Positions 5,117-6,670 of a stretch of DNA of 6,670 nucleotides are shown piece by piece; the first letter of the stretch is position 1; each line of letters opens with the position of its first letter. The position numbers and the translations under genes are program-made. Origin of the DNA: Ferrimicrobium sp. GTDB taxonomy: Bacteria > Actinomycetota > Acidimicrobiia > Acidimicrobiales > Acidimicrobiaceae. The notes beneath the pieces are model-generated. The model worked only from the letters and a program-made list of their open reading frames with translations, had not been told where the DNA came from and did not search any database. The stretch is from NCBI GenBank assembly GCA_027365375.1, contig DAHXNM010000195.1, forward strand, positions 1-6,670, in the 5' to 3' direction.

Positions 5117-6340
5117 CTAGTCTCGCCAGGATGGCCGCGCTGGGGTCAGGCTTGTCACCCCTTGACCCAACCCGAGCGCCAGTTTGGCGGCACGAGCCCC
5201 TGGCTGACGGCCCGAATACGCGGTCAAATCATTCCAAAAGATACCCCAACCACTGGCGAGACGCTCAGAACGACGGCCGAGGCGAACCAGCGACCGCATC
5301 GCAACACGCGTAGCCTTGGGGTGCCCCAGTGCCACACGCTGGATAGTGTAACCGGTGGTCAAAAACTCGCGAAAATGCTGATCGATGGCACGACGATAGG
5401 CCGCATCGCCGTTAGCACCCCATCGATCGATCACTGCCGCACACAGCGACGCACTCGTGAGTGCCGCGGCGATCCCCTCGCCCTGGAGTGGGTTCACAAG
5501 GCCTGCTGCATCTCCCACGAGATAGACCCCCTCCGCAGCGACTCGTGTACCAACAAGCCCCATCTTCAACCAGCCGCCCATCTCCTGGTGTGTCCCAACC
5601 GTGGTGATGATATTGCGATCAACCAGATCCTGTTCATAGCGGTCTAAGAGCTCGCGTGCTCCTTTCGCACGAGCGCGTTGTGCACCAACACCGACCCCAA
5701 TGCCAAGGTTCAACTGATCGCTGCCCTGATCAAATACCCACCCATACCCCGGAGTCACCATCTCTCGACCCTCTAGCAACAGATCAACGCGGTCCGTGCG
5801 TGTGGAACCCGAGACATGTCGCCGTAAGGCAAATCCAAAGAGGACACGGTCAGGATCAACCATCCCCATTGCACGCGCGACAGCAGAGTTTGCCCCATCG
5901 GCACCCACCACCACGTCGAAGCCCTCGTCAACCCCATCAAGGTGAACTCGCAAGCGGTTACCCCGCCGCTGAACAGCGCCAACTACCCCCACCCGACTCT
6001 CAGCCCCCTCCGAGATCGCCTGGCGGTAAAGAATATCATCAAAGTCCTTGCGCCGGATCGTCAAACCGTAACCACGATGACCTAACCCAGGCCGCGCTGG
6101 CATGAGCATCTCATCTCCGTCAAACCCGAGCCACATCGACCCGATCCGATGAGCGTCCCCAGGGAGGGGCACCCCTACCCGCTCCAGCACGGACAGCGCC
6201 AACGGACCAACCACATCCCCGCACGCCTTGTCCCTCGGAAAGGTCGATCGATCGACTAGTACGACCTCATGACCGCATCTGGCCAGCAGGAGCGCTGTCA
6301 GCGACCCCGCAGGGCCTGCACCAACAACCAGTACCCTCAT
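5117..6340 (-). CDS. FAD-dependent oxidoreductase, geranylgeranyl reductase family
   Basis: Predicted flavoprotein that reduces or oxidises a lipid-like or aromatic substrate; 407 residues. The FAD-binding Rossmann motif GAGPAG is at residues 7-12, with acidic D30 ending the second strand (VVLVD). It is followed by FPRDKACGD (34-42), the substrate-side motif typical of geranylgeranyl reductases. RRKDFDDILYRQA (96-108), the GADGANS motif (146-152), PGYGWVFDQG (197-206) and the second FAD motif GDAAGLVNPLQGEGI (276-290) complete the family pattern. Known relatives saturate isoprenoid chains of quinones, chlorophyll or archaeal lipids; in this type of bacterium menaquinone side-chain reduction is a plausible role, but that is inference. 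The start is ATG 6340, because the 54 further upstream residues open to 6502 overlap the neighbouring gene in another frame and do not resemble the family. ATG overlaps the stop of the upstream gene (ATGA), so the two are probably translationally coupled. The far C-terminus has no clear motif. Confidence 0.92.
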   Translation of the reverse strand: MRVLVVGAGPAGSLTALLLARCGHEVVLVDRSTFPRDKACGDVVGPLALSVLERVGVPLPGDAHRIGSMWLGFDGDEMLMPARPGLGHRGYGLTIRRKDFDDILYRQAISEGAESRVGVVGAVQRRGNRLRVHLDGVDEGFDVVVGADGANSAVARAMGMVDPDRVLFGFALRRHVSGSTRTDRVDLLLEGREMVTPGYGWVFDQGSDQLNLGIGVGVGAQRARAKGARELLDRYEQDLVDRNIITTVGTHQEMGGWLKMGLVGTRVAAEGVYLVGDAAGLVNPLQGEGIAAALTSASLCAAVIDRWGANGDAAYRRAIDQHFREFLTTGYTIQRVALGHPKATRVAMRSLVRLGRRSERLASGWGIFWNDLTAYSGRQPGARAAKLALGLGQGVTSLTPARPSWRD

Positions 6341-6670
6341 GAGAAGCTGATCTGAATTACGCGCAGCTGAAGGTCGCCACCTGTGCCTCCACTCGGAAAG
6401 GGATCCTTGATGCCGACCTCCCAGTAGAAGCCGTCGTTTCCCGCCTTGGAGGCCAAGATAACATCCTGGCCCTTGGTGACGCTCGCGTTGTAGAGATGCC
6501 ACCCGGCGTCCGGAAGCGCAGCCTTGAAGAAAGCGAGAACCTGCGCGGGACTCATAGAAGACCGGTACAGAACATACCCATCAAAATTCGTACCCTGAGG
6601 GTTAAGATTCTTATAGGTTCTTGGCACCATCCCTACCGGCACCAACAGTGTCTCGGCGATGTTCTTGGGG
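6337..6670 (-). CDS. Conserved hypothetical protein, probably exported, 3' part
   Basis: The minus-strand frame is open to the right edge (reading PKNIAETLL before the TTG at 6645), so the start is off the window and 110 residues are visible. The pattern is YVLYRSSMSPAQVLAFFKAALPDAGWHLYNAS, then DGFYWEVGIKDP, ending LQLRVIQISFS. It resembles small actinobacterial proteins of unknown function that carry a 'phase through AFF..LP..GW, then GFYWEVGV' layout and often follow a signal sequence or lipobox. I recognise the layout, not a function. The AFF..ALPDAGW segment looks like domains in which a mixed alpha/beta fold compares a polynomial-like set of strands in secreted proteins. The stop overlaps the ATG of the flavoprotein gene by one base pattern (ATGA), so they form an operon. 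An export signal cannot be seen here. Confidence 0.8.
   Translation of the reverse strand, partial: PKNIAETLLVPVGMVPRTYKNLNPQGTNFDGYVLYRSSMSPAQVLAFFKAALPDAGWHLYNASVTKGQDVILASKAGNDGFYWEVGIKDPFPSGGTGGDLQLRVIQISFS

Noticed and set aside
5656..6105. 149-codon open frame on the + strand, and a similar one at 5078-5647
   Set aside because: Both are antisense to the flavoprotein gene and very rich in Pro, His, Gln and Arg; they look like shadows of it.
6341..6502. 54-residue N-terminal extension of the flavoprotein
   Set aside because: It overlaps the small upstream gene in another frame, is low in family similarity and precedes a normal Rossmann start at MRVLVVGAGPAG.

Overview
The window looks like a piece of a bacterial chromosome of intermediate GC content, most likely from an actinobacterium-type lineage. 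The reasons are a lipobox-bearing solute-binding protein with a Ser/Thr/Asn-rich linker, frequent GTG/TTG-type starts, an ISL3-family element with IS31831-like ends, and a geranylgeranyl-reductase-family flavoprotein behind a small conserved protein. Placement in acidophilic Acidimicrobiia is only a guess. No prophage, CRISPR array, RNA gene or defence system is visible.

Left third (1-2144, + strand): the remains of an oligopeptide/dipeptide ABC transporter operon. The 3' part of a DppD/OppD-type ATPase gene enters from the left edge and looks intact where visible. Its stop overlaps the start of what appears to be the second ATPase gene (DppF/OppF type). That gene is reduced to about 150 bases with an in-frame stop, a frame change and a decayed nucleotide-binding loop. 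Next comes a family 5 solute-binding lipoprotein gene that has lost its 3' end.

Middle (2129-3778): an ISL3-family insertion sequence. It has a full-length 444-residue transposase on the minus strand and imperfect terminal inverted repeats (GGATCTTCGGA.. and GGGACTTCGGA..). The left end sits inside the solute-binding protein gene and supplies its last codons and its stop. The missing 3' end does not resume beyond the right end and the flanks show no 8-bp target duplication, so the insertion was followed or accompanied by deletion or rearrangement. From 3779 to 4441 there is about 660 bases without a convincing gene. It holds two short tandem duplications, a short hairpin and one faint PhoD-like peptide.

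Right part (4442-6670): a pyridoxamine 5'-phosphate oxidase-family flavoprotein gene (+) converges on a minus-strand pair. The pair is a small conserved hypothetical protein running off the right edge and, overlapping it by ATGA, an FAD-dependent geranylgeranyl-reductase-family oxidoreductase. The convergent spacer carries two perfect 21-bp tandem repeats with internal dyad symmetry. The main story is stepwise decay of a peptide transporter next to an apparently complete insertion sequence. I saw no convincing evidence for a previously undescribed functional system.
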